NCBI GenBank assembly: GCA_024707405.1
Contig: JANPZU010000001.1
Coordinates: forward strand, 518,877-582,876
Length of the DNA: 64,000 nucleotides
Direction: 5' to 3'
Source of the DNA: Luteimonas sp.
GTDB taxonomy: Bacteria; Pseudomonadota; Gammaproteobacteria; Xanthomonadales; Xanthomonadaceae
Shown: positions 9,429 to 18,212 of the stretch, in pieces
Layout: each line of letters starts with the position of its first letter
Position numbering within the stretch: position 1 is the first letter of the stretch
Program-made: the position numbers and the translations under genes
The notes under the pieces: model-generated
What the model was told of the DNA's origin: nothing
Databases searched by the model: none
The model's input: the letters and a program-made list of their open reading frames with translations, nothing else

Positions 9429-10598
9429 TTACGCCTGCGTGAGGTGCGCGGCGATGGCGCGCCGGAACGGCGGAATGCGATTGGCGATGCGCAAGGTCGC
9501 GCCACGCAGCACCCGCGCAACGGGACGTTCGTTGGTATAGATGCGGGTCACCATGCGGGTGGCGGCGTAGATGGGATACGCAGCCGCGTGGTGTGCACGA
9601 TGGTAACGAGCCAACACGGCATCCGAACCGATGTCGCGCCCCTCGCGATGTGCCTGCAATACGGTCTCGGCCAGTTTCGCCTGCCCTTGCAGGCCCAGGT
9701 TGAAACCATGCGCGGTCACCGGATGCATGCCCACGGCAGCATCGCCCACCAGTGCCGCGCGCGGCCCGACGAAGCGATCGGCATAGACCGAGACCAGCGG
9801 ATACACATGGCGCGAGCCGATGGTGGTCACCGCGCCCAGTCGCCCGCGCATCCGCCGCTGCATGTCGGCGGCGAATGCCACGTCGTCCATGGCTTCCACT
9901 TCGCGCATGGCTTCGGGTTTCAGCGTCAACACCACCGAACAACGGTTGCCGTTGAGCGGCAGCAACGCCAGCGTATGGCCGTAGTCGAACCATTCCCATG
10001 CGACATGTTCGTGCGGCAGATCGTGCGCAACCCGGCAGACCAGCATCTGCACGCCGTGGTCGTAGGATCGCGCACCGATGCCCAGCATCCGTCGCACCTG
10101 CGAGAAGCGGCTGTCGGCTGCGACCAGCAGCTTGGTACGGATCGTCTCGCCATCTTCCAACGACAAAACCACGCAATCCTTGCTGCGTTCCACGCTACGC
10201 AGTGTGCGCCCGGTGAGCAATTCGACGCCATCCTGCCCCGCCACGAGTTCGTACGCAGCCTTGCGGATCAGGTGGTTCGGCACCAACCAGCCGAGAGGCC
10301 CGTTACGACCATCGGCGGCGCTGACCAGCAAACCGGTTTCGGCATCGCCATCGAGCACCTTGGCGTCACGCAGTTCGGAGACCTCGGCAGGATCGAAGCA
10401 TTGCCACAGGCCAAGGATTTCGAGGATGTTCCGCGAGGCATGGGTCAGCGCAATCTCGCGCCCGTCGAACACAGGGGCGGCGATTGCATCGAGTGGCTGG
10501 CGTTCGACGATGGCGACGCGCAGGCCACTTCCGGCCAGCGAGCGTGCGAAACACAGTCCCGCAGGGCCTGCCCCGACAATGGCGACGTCGACATTCAT
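9429..10598 (-). CDS. ubiM: FAD-dependent ubiquinone biosynthesis hydroxylase, UbiM/UbiH type
   Basis: This is a 389-residue flavin monooxygenase of the UbiH/UbiF/UbiI/UbiM family, which hydroxylates the ubiquinone ring. The N-terminal VDVAIVGAGPAGLCFARSL binds the FAD ADP moiety. The second FAD motif is ALVGDAAVGMHPVTAHGFNLGLQG near residue 290. The general wording looks closest to UbiM to me, but UbiH or UbiI cannot be excluded without a tree. The ATG at 10598 follows GGAG. The gene is convergent with ogt (33 bases) and followed upstream by hutF on the same strand with an 89-base gap, so it could be transcribed with hutF without sharing its pathway. Confidence 0.82.
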   Translation of the reverse strand: MNVDVAIVGAGPAGLCFARSLAGSGLRVAIVERQPLDAIAAPVFDGREIALTHASRNILEILGLWQCFDPAEVSELRDAKVLDGDAETGLLVSAADGRNGPLGWLVPNHLIRKAAYELVAGQDGVELLTGRTLRSVERSKDCVVLSLEDGETIRTKLLVAADSRFSQVRRMLGIGARSYDHGVQMLVCRVAHDLPHEHVAWEWFDYGHTLALLPLNGNRCSVVLTLKPEAMREVEAMDDVAFAADMQRRMRGRLGAVTTIGSRHVYPLVSVYADRFVGPRAALVGDAAVGMHPVTAHGFNLGLQGQAKLAETVLQAHREGRDIGSDAVLARYHRAHHAAAYPIYAATRMVTRIYTNERPVARVLRGATLRIANRIPPFRRAIAAHLTQA

Positions 10599-10687
10599 GC
10601 TTGCAACTCCGGTGCGATGACAGGCGCAGCCTGACGCGCATTGTCCCGCATCGCATTGATCCAGGTCATGCGGGCAAGGCCCTCGCA

Positions 10688-11935
10688 TCAGCCCGCCAGC
10701 AGCTCCTGCATCGCAGTCGCGTATCGTGCGGCGATGGATTCACGGTCGACGTGCATGCCATCGGCCACCACGCGCTTGCCCGCGACCCGCACTTCGCCCA
10801 CCAGATTGCGGTTGCCGCTGAAGATCCAGCGATCGGCGATGTCGTCCGCCGTCGCGCCGGCCAGTTGCGGTGCATCGGCGTCCAGCACGATGCTGTCGTC
10901 GACCGCGTCGAACCCGGTGGCGTTGGCCGCCGTCGCCAGCACGCCCGCAAGCAGGTTCCTGCCGACGCTCGGCGCATCCTTTTCGACCACGATGTTGCGA
11001 TGGCGCGTGGCCAGTCGCTGGCCGTATTCCAGCCAGCGCAGTTCCTCGACCGGCGACACCGAGATGTGCGAATCCGAACCGATGCCCCATGCGCCACCGG
11101 CATCGAGGTAATCGCGCAGGCGGAACAGCCCGTCGCCGAGGTTGGCCTCGGTGGTCGGGCAAATCGCCACCGTCGCTCCGGATTTCGCGATGCCCGCGAC
11201 TTCCCAGTCGTTGAGGTGGGTCGCATGCACCAGCGTCCAGCGCGCGTCGACGGCCGCATTGCGCAGCAGCCATTCCACCGGGCGCAGGTCGCGCACGGCG
11301 ATGCAGTCCTGCACCTCACCCACCTGTTCGGCGACATGGATGTGGATGCGCGCATCCGTCGGCAGCGCGGCCAGCACCGCCTGCATTGCATCGGGCGGCA
11401 CTGCGCGCAGGCTGTGCAATGCGCAACCGACCTTGAGCATGTCGTCCTGCCGCGCATGCAGCGACGCAAAGAGCTTGAGGTATGTGTCGAGATCGTGGCC
11501 GAACCGCTTCTGGCGCTCGTTCAACGCGCGCCCGTCGAATCCTCCGGTCATGTAAAGCACCGGCAGCAGGGTCAGGCGGATGCCGGTGTCGCGCGCGGCG
11601 GCGACCAATGCATCCGACATCTCCGTCGGCGCCGCGTATGGGGAACCATCCGGTGCATGGTGGAGATAGTGGAACTCGCAGACGGTGGTGTAACCGGCTT
11701 CCAGCATCTCGACGTAAAGCTGGCTCGCGACGGCATGCAGCGCGTCTGGATCGAAGCGCCCGGCCATCCGGTACATCGTCTCGCGCCACGTCCAGAACGA
11801 ATCCGAGGGGTGGGTCTGGCGCTCTGCAAGGCCCGCCATTGCACGCTGGAATGCATGCGAATGCAGGTTGGCGATGCCGGGCAGGCGCCAACCCGCGGGA
11901 ACGGCTTCGATCGAGGCATGTTGCACGTGCGACAT
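10688..11935 (-). CDS. hutF: formimidoylglutamate deiminase, short N terminus
   Basis: HutF deiminates N-formimino-glutamate to N-formylglutamate and ammonia, the branch of histidine degradation that needs HutG afterwards. It is an amidohydrolase barrel with NLHSHAFQRAMAG (two metal His), HIHVAEQ, LVHATHLN and GIGSDSHISVS (His and Asp ligands). The protein has 415 residues, shorter than the roughly 450 usual. The HxH motif begins at about residue 24 instead of about 60, so much of the N-terminal beta-sandwich segment is missing. In-frame codons upstream (to 11992) do not supply it. It is divergent from the small membrane gene and hutI. Confidence 0.93.
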   Translation of the reverse strand: MSHVQHASIEAVPAGWRLPGIANLHSHAFQRAMAGLAERQTHPSDSFWTWRETMYRMAGRFDPDALHAVASQLYVEMLEAGYTTVCEFHYLHHAPDGSPYAAPTEMSDALVAAARDTGIRLTLLPVLYMTGGFDGRALNERQKRFGHDLDTYLKLFASLHARQDDMLKVGCALHSLRAVPPDAMQAVLAALPTDARIHIHVAEQVGEVQDCIAVRDLRPVEWLLRNAAVDARWTLVHATHLNDWEVAGIAKSGATVAICPTTEANLGDGLFRLRDYLDAGGAWGIGSDSHISVSPVEELRWLEYGQRLATRHRNIVVEKDAPSVGRNLLAGVLATAANATGFDAVDDSIVLDADAPQLAGATADDIADRWIFSGNRNLVGEVRVAGKRVVADGMHVDRESIAARYATAMQELLAG

Positions 11936-11995
11936 CCGGGGACTTCGGGAGACGGAGTGCGCTAGGCTACCGCGTCTTCCCGGGAGGGGCATCCC

Positions 11996-12208
11996 ATGAG
12001 CGCATCCTCAATCGCATTGATCGGCGCCTTTGTCGCGATCCTGGGCGGTCTGGTCGCCGTGCTCGCGGCATTGGGCGCCAGCAAGGCCGCGCGGCGCAAG
12101 GACACTGCAGACAGTGCGGCCGGCGGCGTGTTCGAAAGCGAGCGTGAACGGGGCGCATCGGACGAAGCCGGCGACGGTGGTGGAGACGGAGGTGGCGGCG
12201 GTGACTGA
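11996..12208 (+). CDS. small membrane protein upstream of hutI
   Basis: This 70-residue frame is preceded by a strong GGGAGGGG. Residues 5-30 form one hydrophobic helix ([21 protein letters not shown]). A basic turn follows (SKAARRKD), and then an acidic, glycine-rich tail ends in [12 protein letters not shown]. Its last codons overlap the proposed hutI start by eight bases, which suggests translational coupling. The Gly/Asp tail is partly forced by encoding the hutI ribosome binding site in another frame. I recognise no family. It could be a true small membrane protein or a leader ORF that delivers ribosomes to hutI. Confidence 0.55.
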   Translation: MSASSIALIGAFVAILGGLVAVLAALGASKAARRKDTADSAAGGVFESERERGASDEAGDGGGDGGGGGD

Positions 12209-13421
12209 ACGCTGGGATGGCCTCATCGTCGGCGCATCGCTGGCGACACTGGATGGCGATGCCGGTTACGGCGCGATCCTCGATGGCGCGCTAGCATGGC
12301 GCGACGGACGCATCGCGTGGATCGGTGCACGCGCCGATCTGCCCGGTGACCCGGGCAAGCTCGCCGATGAAGTGATCGATGCCGACGGCGGCTGGATCAC
12401 GCCGGGGCTGATCGACTGCCATACCCATGTCGTGTTCGCGGGCGACCGTGCCGGCGAGTTCGAGCAACGCCTGCAGGGCGCGAGCTACGAGGAGATCGCC
12501 CGCAACGGCGGCGGCATCGTCTCCACAGTCTGCGCCACGCGCGCATCCAGTGAAGACGAACTGCTGGCGCAGTCGCTCCCGCGTGCACGCGCGTTGCTGC
12601 TCGACGGCGTCACCACGCTGGAAATCAAGTCGGGCTACGGCCTGGACTTCGACAACGAACGCAAGATGCTGCGGGTTGCGCGACGCATCGGCGAGACGCT
12701 CGGCATCGAGGTGCGCACCACCTTCCTCGGCGCACACGCCCTGCCCCCGGAATTCGCAGGACGCGCCGACGACTACATCACCGAAGTCTGCGCGTGGTTG
12801 CCGCGACTGCATGCCGAGGGACTGGTGGATGCCGTGGACGCATTCGCCGAACGCATCGGCTTCACGCTTGCGCAGACGCGTCGCGTGTTCGAGGTGGCGG
12901 CCTCGCTCGGGCTGCCGGTGAAACTGCATGCCGACCAGCTCAGCGACGGCGAGGGCGCGGCGCTGGTGGCCGAATTCGGCGGACTGTCCGCCGACCATGT
13001 CGAATACACCTCGCCAGAAGGCGTGCGCGCAATGGCGGCGGCAGGCACGGTCGCGGTGTTGCTGCCTGGTGCATTCCACGTGCTGCGCGAAACGAAGCTG
13101 CCGCCACTCGACGAATTCCGTGCGCAGGGCGTGCCGATGGCGGTCGCGACCGACTGTAATCCCGGCACTTCGCCACTGCAGTCGCTACGCCAGGCGATGC
13201 AACTGGCCTGCACGCATTTCCGGCTGACGCCCGAGGAAGCCCTGCGTGGCACGACCGTGCATGCAGCACGTGCGCTCGGACTCGACGACCGCGGCATCCT
13301 GCGCGTCGGCCAGCGCGCGGACTTCGTGCATTGGCAGATCGGCCAACCCGCGGAGTTGTGCTACTGGCTGGGCGGACGGCTTGCACGATCGATCCATGTC
13401 GCGGGCACGAGGCGGAGCTGA
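12201..13421 (+). CDS. hutI: imidazolonepropionase
   Basis: HutI hydrolyses imidazolone-5-propionate to formimino-glutamate, the third step of histidine use between HutU and HutF. At 406 residues it matches the family. It is an amidohydrolase with [10 protein letters not shown] (metal HxH), KSGYGLD, LHADQ and [12 protein letters not shown] (the final metal Asp). The GTG at 12201 was chosen because it lies eight bases after GGAGG (12188-12192) and gives the usual length; longer in-frame starts exist but enter the small upstream ORF. It is divergent from hutF, leaving about 60 bases for both promoters. Confidence 0.95.
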   Translation: MTERWDGLIVGASLATLDGDAGYGAILDGALAWRDGRIAWIGARADLPGDPGKLADEVIDADGGWITPGLIDCHTHVVFAGDRAGEFEQRLQGASYEEIARNGGGIVSTVCATRASSEDELLAQSLPRARALLLDGVTTLEIKSGYGLDFDNERKMLRVARRIGETLGIEVRTTFLGAHALPPEFAGRADDYITEVCAWLPRLHAEGLVDAVDAFAERIGFTLAQTRRVFEVAASLGLPVKLHADQLSDGEGAALVAEFGGLSADHVEYTSPEGVRAMAAAGTVAVLLPGAFHVLRETKLPPLDEFRAQGVPMAVATDCNPGTSPLQSLRQAMQLACTHFRLTPEEALRGTTVHAARALGLDDRGILRVGQRADFVHWQIGQPAELCYWLGGRLARSIHVAGTRRS

Positions 13422-13452
13422 GCCCGCACCACCACGATCCAACGGAGATGCC

Positions 13453-14655
13453 ATGCTGAAACCGATCCTGCTTGCCTGCGCACTCGGCCTGACCACCCTG
13501 CCCGCGGCCGCACAGACGGCCAGCGACGAAGCCCGGCGCATCGCCCGCGACGCGATCATCGTCGACACGCACATCGACGCACCCGGCATCCTTGGCGACG
13601 CTTGGGCCGATCTCGGCGTGGCCGCGCCGGATCGCGAGTTCGACTACCCGCGTGCCCGCGAAGGCGGCCTCGACGTCGCCTGGATGTCGATCTACACCTC
13701 GCCACGCGAGGACGATGCGGGCACCGCCCGGCAATCGGCGCACATGCAGATCGACTCGGTCGAAGCGCTGGTGCAAAGGCATCCGGAGAAGTTCGCCATC
13801 CTCACTTCCCCGCGCGACGTCGGCCGCCTTCGCGCGGGCGGCCGCGTGCTGCTGCCACTGGGCATGGAGAACGGCGCTCCGCTCGGCGACGACCTGTCGC
13901 AGGTACAGGCCTTCTTCGATCGTGGCGTGCGCTACATCACCCTCGCCCACAGCGTCGCCAACCGGCTCGCCGATTCATCCTACGGCGTCGAACGCAAGTG
14001 GGACGGACTGAGCGATTTCGGTCGCGACGTGGTGGCGGAGATGAATCGCCTCGGCATCATCGTCGATGTTTCACACATCTCCGACGGCGCCGCTGCGCAG
14101 GCCATCGCGCTGAGCAGCGCGCCGGTTATCGCCAGCCATTCCGCGTTCCGTCACTTCACGCCCGGCTTCGAGCGCAACATCAGCGACGAGCTGGCGAAAG
14201 CCGTGGCCGCGACCGGCGGCGTGGTGCAGATCCCGTTCGGCACTGCGTTCGTCAATCCGCAGGCAGCCGCCAACCTGCAGGCCAAGTTCCGTGCACGCGC
14301 CGAACTCGACCGCCGCAATGCCGCGCTGGCCGCCGCCGGCCAGCCGATCGAGGATCGCGACGCATTCAACCGCGCCTGGGACGAGGCGCACCCGACGCCA
14401 GCCACGCCGATCGACGCCGTGCTCGACCAGATCGACCATGGCGTCGCATTGATCGGCATCGACCACGTCGGCATCGGTTCGGATTTCGATGGCGTGGGTG
14501 GCGAACTCGCGGACGGCCTGCGCAGCGTCGCCGACTTTCCCAACCTGATCGAAGGACTGCTGCAACGCGGCTACGACGAAGCCGGCATCCGCAAGATCCT
14601 CGGTGGCAACCTGCTGCGCGTGTGGCGCGACGTCGAGGACGCAGCAGCGCGCTGA
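13453..14655 (+). CDS. membrane dipeptidase (peptidase M19), exported
   Basis: This is a 400-residue zinc dipeptidase of the renal dipeptidase type. A signal peptide (MLKPILLACALGLTTLPAAAQ) precedes VDTHIDAP, which holds the first metal HxD. A Glu ligand lies in LPLGMENG, and His ligands in LAHSVANR and IASHSAFRH. The C-terminal IDHVGIGSDFDGVGG is a hallmark of the family. It probably trims dipeptides in the periplasm. The start follows ACGGAGA and lies 31 bases after hutI, so it may be the last gene of that transcript. Linking it to histidine-containing dipeptides is speculation. A terminator follows. Confidence 0.93.
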   Translation: MLKPILLACALGLTTLPAAAQTASDEARRIARDAIIVDTHIDAPGILGDAWADLGVAAPDREFDYPRAREGGLDVAWMSIYTSPREDDAGTARQSAHMQIDSVEALVQRHPEKFAILTSPRDVGRLRAGGRVLLPLGMENGAPLGDDLSQVQAFFDRGVRYITLAHSVANRLADSSYGVERKWDGLSDFGRDVVAEMNRLGIIVDVSHISDGAAAQAIALSSAPVIASHSAFRHFTPGFERNISDELAKAVAATGGVVQIPFGTAFVNPQAAANLQAKFRARAELDRRNAALAAAGQPIEDRDAFNRAWDEAHPTPATPIDAVLDQIDHGVALIGIDHVGIGSDFDGVGGELADGLRSVADFPNLIEGLLQRGYDEAGIRKILGGNLLRVWRDVEDAAAR

Positions 14656-14670
14656 CCAGCTGCAACGAAA

Positions 14671-14691
14671 AAGCCCCGCGATGCGGGGCTT
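14671..14691 (-). terminator. terminator between convergent genes
   Basis: A 9-bp stem (AAGCCCCGC and GCGGGGCTT, loop GAT) is followed on the minus strand by TTTCGTT, ending the bTHX transcript. On the plus strand it lies 15 bases after the M19 gene, but the T-run there is weak, so it may work in both directions with a preference for minus. Confidence 0.75.
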
Positions 14692-14716
14692 CTCGTATCG
14701 AACCGCGAAGGCAGGA

Positions 14717-14905
14717 TCACTCGCCCTTGGCGGCAACCTTCTTGACGGCCTTCTTGGCCGGTGCCTTGGCAACGGCCTTGGTGGCCTTCTTGGCGACCGG
14801 CGCGGAGGCGCTGCCGGTGGCCTTGCTGGCGGCGTTCAAGCGCGCGTTGCCGTAGCTGGAGTTGTAGCGCTTGCCCTTGGCGGTCTTGCGGTCGCCCTTG
14901 CCCAT
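14717..14905 (-). CDS. small ribosomal subunit protein bTHX family
   Basis: This 62-residue very basic protein begins MGKGDRKTAKGKRYNSSYGNAR. That start is the signature of the Thx/bTHX family, which sits in the head of the 30S subunit in Thermus and has proteobacterial relatives. The C-terminal half is an Ala/Lys/Pro tail (VAKKATKAVAKAPAKKAVKK) resembling histone H1-like tails, so RNA or DNA binding through charge is likely. The start follows AGGAG. It stands alone with its own terminator. The family call rests on the N-terminal motif; the tail is longer than in short Thx. Confidence 0.85.
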   Translation of the reverse strand: MGKGDRKTAKGKRYNSSYGNARLNAASKATGSASAPVAKKATKAVAKAPAKKAVKKVAAKGE

Positions 14906-14984
14906 CGTTGTTGCTCCTGGATGCGTGTCGTGGATTGAATCGGTGCGGCCCAGCCGCAGGCCGCGCATCCTATCACGCGGGCCT

Positions 14985-15377
14985 TCAGCGGGCCGTTCCG
15001 GCCGCGTGCGTGAGCCGCAGGTTGAGCAGGTGCGCACCGGCCAACAGCAGGCCACCGGCCGCCATCACCGCCGCATGCCGCAGGCCGTGGTCGTGCAACG
15101 GCGTGAACGTGCCGATCCACACCAGCAGCAGGCCCGGCACCAGCAAGGCCCAGGCGTGGAACACGCGATGACGTCGCCACCCCAGTGTGAGCGTCGTCGC
15201 CCCGAGCAGGGTCGCGAACACCACGAAGGCCTGGTCGATGTCGATCCAGCCCCCCAGCCGCAGGCCGAAAGCCGGCAACACCGCCAGCAGCACCGGCACC
15301 AGCGCGCAATGCAGGGCGCAGAGGAACGAAGCGGCAAAGCCGACGCGGTCGGCTTGCTTGAGTGCGGATGAAGGCAT
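14985..15377 (-). CDS. MerC-domain inner membrane protein
   Basis: This protein has 130 residues with about four hydrophobic segments. The first carries FLCALHCALVPVLLA, whose two Cys around a short turn are characteristic of the MerC family of metal-uptake proteins. The ATG at 15377 follows GGAAG; another ATG at 15410 would add 11 residues but has no ribosome binding site. It is divergently paired with the His-rich TonB receptor gene, 78 bases away. The pairing suggests a role with zinc or another metal, not mercury resistance, since no merR, merT or merA is present. That role is inferred from context only. Confidence 0.8.
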   Translation of the reverse strand: MPSSALKQADRVGFAASFLCALHCALVPVLLAVLPAFGLRLGGWIDIDQAFVVFATLLGATTLTLGWRRHRVFHAWALLVPGLLLVWIGTFTPLHDHGLRHAAVMAAGGLLLAGAHLLNLRLTHAAGTAR

Positions 15378-15397
15378 GTCTTCCGGGGGGTGCGATC

Positions 15398-15421
15398 GAT
15401 TTTGAAACATTATAACATCCC
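15398..15421. promoter_or_regulatory. candidate Zur-type site between merC-like gene and receptor gene
   Basis: An AT-rich patch (GAAACATTATAACATC) stands out in the GC-rich divergent intergenic region. Its right half TTATAACAT matches the half-site of the proteobacterial Zur box; the left half is degenerate. It also contains a TATAAC that could serve as a -10 element. The case rests on one half-site and on the flanking genes. Confidence 0.35.
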
Positions 15422-15455
15422 GTTCGTCTTCCCAGTCTACAGGTTCGCCCCGCCG

Positions 15456-17675
15456 ATGACCGCCCTTCCCCGCAACCGCCTCTCCCTCGCCCTCTGGACG
15501 GCCTGCGCGACCGCCCTGCTCGCCACGCCTGCCCTGGCCGCGGACGAGCCCCAGGTCGCCACCCATACCACCCGCAACCTCGACACCGTCGAAGTCACCG
15601 CCACGCCGCTGCGGGCGGAAGCCGAAGACCTGGCGCACCCGATCGAAGTGCTCTACGGCGAAACGCTCGACGCCCGCAAGGCCGGCACCCTGGGCGACAC
15701 CATCGCCACCCTGCCGGGCGTCCAGACCACCTGGTTCGGCACCGGCGTCGGCCGCCCGATCATTCGCGGCCAGGAGGGCCCGCGCGTGCAGGTACTGTCG
15801 GGCGGGCTGGGAAGCATGGACGCGTCGACGGTCAGCGCCGACCACGCCACCAGCGTCGAACCGTTCCTCGCCGACCAGATCGAAGTGTTGAAAGGCCCGG
15901 CCACCCTGCTGTTCGGCAGCGGCGCAATCGGCGGCGCGGTCAACGTGGTCGATGGCCGCATCCCCGACGCACTGCCGGATCGCCCGTTGAGCGGCCGCGC
16001 CGAACTGCGTGCAGGCACCGGCAACGACGAACACACCGGCATGTTCCGCCTCGACGGCGTCAGCGGGAACTGGGTGATCCATGTCGATGGCCTTGTGCGC
16101 AATACCGGCGACTACGACATCCCCGGTCATGCGCAAGTCGAGCACCATGACCATGATGACCACGACGAAGACGATCACGAAGAACAACTGCATGGAGTGC
16201 TGCCCAACAGCGCGCTGAAGACGCGCGCCGGCGCGCTCGCCGCGACCTGGCTCGGTGAGCGCGGCCACTTCGGCATCTCCGCGAGCACCTACCGCACGAA
16301 CTACGGCATTCCAGATGGCGCCCACGTGCATGTGGACGACGACCATGGCCATGGCGGGCATGACCACGATCACGGCCATGATCACGACCATGGCGACGAT
16401 CACGACGACCATGATCACGGCGACGACCACGGCTCGGTGCGCATCGACCTCGTCCAGAACCGCCTCGACCTGAAGGCCGGTGTCAACGATCCACTTGCGT
16501 TCCTGAGCGGCATCAACCTCCGCGCCGCGTTCAACGACTACGAACACATCGAGTTCGAGGGCGGACACGTCGGCACGCGCTTCACCAACAAGGGCGTCGA
16601 AGGCCGGCTGGAAGCGGTACAGAAGGAGTACAGCGGCTGGCGCGGTGCATTCGGCCTGCAGTTCGGCAAGGTCGATTTCAGCGCCGTCGGCGACGAAGCC
16701 TTCGTGCCGCCAAGCAAGACCGGGACGCTGGGCCTGTTCGCGATCCAGGAAAAGACGTTCGGCCCCTGGAAGGTGGAACTGGGCGCGCGGCATGACCGCG
16801 TCCGCATCGATCCCCTGGACGACGACCGCCGCGACTTCACCGCCAACAGCATTTCGCTCGCATCGATCTGGCACGCCAACGACATCATCGACGTGCGCCT
16901 CGGCGCCGATCTGTCCGAGCGCGCCCCGACGAACGAGGAACTGTTCGCCGCCGGCCCGCACATCGCCACGCAATCGATCGAACTGGGCGATGCCGACCTC
17001 GAGACCGAGCGCGGGCGACGACTCGAAGCCGGCATCCATGCGCATGCAGGACGCGTCGAACTCAAGGCCGCCGTGTACCAGACGCAGTTCAAGGACTTCA
17101 TCTACCTCGCCGACACAGGCGTGGTCGATGGCGGGTTGCCGGTGCGGCTATGGTTCCAGAACGACGCGACCTTCCACGGCTACGAAGTGGAAGCGAAAAT
17201 CCATCTGGTGCAAGGCGACAACGGCAACCTCGACTTGCGTGTGTTCACCGATGGCGTCCGCGCGAAGCTCGACGGCAGCGGCACCGCGCACGTGCATTTC
17301 GACGTACCGCACGGCGACCACAGCCACCACTACCATGCCGACATCGCGCTCGACGGCAACCTGCCAAGGATCGCGCCGACGCGCCATGGCGGCGAACTGG
17401 CCTGGTCGCTAGGCAACCTGCGTGCCGTCGTCGGCGTCACGCATTACGCCAAGCAGGATCGCGTGGCACAAGGCGAGGAAGCCAGCGACGGCTACACCCT
17501 CGTGCACGCGGGACTGGCCTATCGCTGGGGCGACCTCGACGCCACCAACTGGGAAGTGTTCCTTGACGGCCGCAACCTCACCGACACCGAAGCCCGCCCG
17601 CATACGTCGCTGCTGCGCGATTACGCCCCGCTCCCGGGGCGTGCCATCGCAGCCGGCCTTCGCGTCTTCTTCTGA
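15456..17675 (+). CDS. znuD: TonB-dependent receptor, ZnuD-like, His-rich
   Basis: This is a 739-residue outer-membrane receptor. The signal peptide ends ALAA (about residue 29). A TonB box-like TVEVTAT follows. The plug domain has the QIEVLKGPATLLFGSGAIGGAVNV hallmark around residues 145-170. The barrel ends in a C-terminal Phe (GLRVFF). Two loops are packed with His and Asp, at about residues 228-243 and 290-327, and a third His cluster lies near residues 612-627. Such loops typify ZnuD zinc receptors. The Zur gene in the same window strengthens zinc uptake as the role, although copper or nickel cannot be excluded. A strong terminator follows. Confidence 0.88.
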   Translation: MTALPRNRLSLALWTACATALLATPALAADEPQVATHTTRNLDTVEVTATPLRAEAEDLAHPIEVLYGETLDARKAGTLGDTIATLPGVQTTWFGTGVGRPIIRGQEGPRVQVLSGGLGSMDASTVSADHATSVEPFLADQIEVLKGPATLLFGSGAIGGAVNVVDGRIPDALPDRPLSGRAELRAGTGNDEHTGMFRLDGVSGNWVIHVDGLVRNTGDYDIPGHAQVEHHDHDDHDEDDHEEQLHGVLPNSALKTRAGALAATWLGERGHFGISASTYRTNYGIPDGAHVHVDDDHGHGGHDHDHGHDHDHGDDHDDHDHGDDHGSVRIDLVQNRLDLKAGVNDPLAFLSGINLRAAFNDYEHIEFEGGHVGTRFTNKGVEGRLEAVQKEYSGWRGAFGLQFGKVDFSAVGDEAFVPPSKTGTLGLFAIQEKTFGPWKVELGARHDRVRIDPLDDDRRDFTANSISLASIWHANDIIDVRLGADLSERAPTNEELFAAGPHIATQSIELGDADLETERGRRLEAGIHAHAGRVELKAAVYQTQFKDFIYLADTGVVDGGLPVRLWFQNDATFHGYEVEAKIHLVQGDNGNLDLRVFTDGVRAKLDGSGTAHVHFDVPHGDHSHHYHADIALDGNLPRIAPTRHGGELAWSLGNLRAVVGVTHYAKQDRVAQGEEASDGYTLVHAGLAYRWGDLDATNWEVFLDGRNLTDTEARPHTSLLRDYAPLPGRAIAAGLRVFF

Positions 17676-17691
17676 TCATCCCGCCATGCGA

Positions 17692-17724
17692 CCGCTGCCG
17701 GCAACACCGGCAGCGGTTTTCTTT
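17692..17724 (+). terminator. rho-independent terminator after receptor gene
   Basis: A 10-bp perfect stem (CCGCTGCCGG and CCGGCAGCGG) with loop CAACA is followed by TTTTCTTTC. It lies 16 bases after the receptor stop codon and isolates it from the marR operon. Confidence 0.9.
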
Positions 17725-17734
17725 CGGGCCAGAC

Positions 17735-17750
17735 AGGTGTATATACACCT
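17735..17750. promoter_or_regulatory. perfect 16-bp palindrome, probable MarR operator
   Basis: AGGTGTATATACACCT is its own reverse complement and ends three bases before the marR ATG. It covers the place of the ribosome binding site (AGGTG), and TATA-rich bases at its centre could be part of a -10. A MarR dimer bound here would block its own operon. Autoregulation is inferred from position and symmetry. Confidence 0.7.
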
Positions 17751-17753
17751 ATC

Positions 17754-18212
17754 ATGTCGAATCGAACCATTGCCGCGCCGGATCCTTCTTCGGCACCCGC
17801 TTCGCCCTGTACCTGTTTCCGGCTGCGCAAGCTCAGCCGCCTGCTCAGCCAACGCTACGACGCTGCCCTGGCACCGGCGGGCATCAACGTCAACCAGTTC
17901 TCGATCCTGCGCCGCGCCGCACGCACGCCGCAGGCCATCGGTGCGCTGGCACTCGAACTGGGCATGGATCGCACCACCCTCACCCGCGACCTGAAGCACT
18001 TGGTCGATGCCGGCTGGATCCGTTTCGCCACCGGCGAGGACGCGCGCCGAAAGCAGGTCGTCGTGACCGCAGCCGGCAACCGGACGGTCGAGCAGGCACG
18101 CCCCTTGTGGCAGGCAGTGCAGGATGAAACCGGCATGATCGTCGGCGACACGGCACTCGAAAAACTCCATGCCGTGCTCGATCGCGCCACCCGGCGCCTG
18201 GAAGCACGCTGA
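17754..18212 (+). CDS. MarR-family transcriptional regulator
   Basis: This is a 152-residue winged-helix regulator. The recognition region runs INVNQFSILRRAARTPQAIGALALELGMDRTTLTRDLKHLVDAGWI (helices 2-4), followed by the wing with the family DxRR-type element (TGEDARRKQVVVT). Dimerisation helices lie at both ends. An N-terminal CTCF with two cysteines precedes the first helix and could sense thiol oxidation or metal, but that is a guess. It is the first gene of a tightly coupled operon with an MFS transporter and a cupin, and sits directly behind a perfect palindrome. The effector is probably the transported compound. Confidence 0.93.
   Translation: MSNRTIAAPDPSSAPASPCTCFRLRKLSRLLSQRYDAALAPAGINVNQFSILRRAARTPQAIGALALELGMDRTTLTRDLKHLVDAGWIRFATGEDARRKQVVVTAAGNRTVEQARPLWQAVQDETGMIVGDTALEKLHAVLDRATRRLEAR

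Noticed and set aside
16325..16437. Dense GAC/CAC repeats resembling a short tandem repeat array
   Set aside because: They encode the His/Asp-rich loop of the receptor in frame; this is protein-level composition and not a CRISPR or DNA repeat array.
14985..17045. A 686-codon minus-strand frame covering the receptor gene
   Set aside because: Only its last 130 codons are the MerC-domain protein; the rest is antisense to the ZnuD-like receptor.
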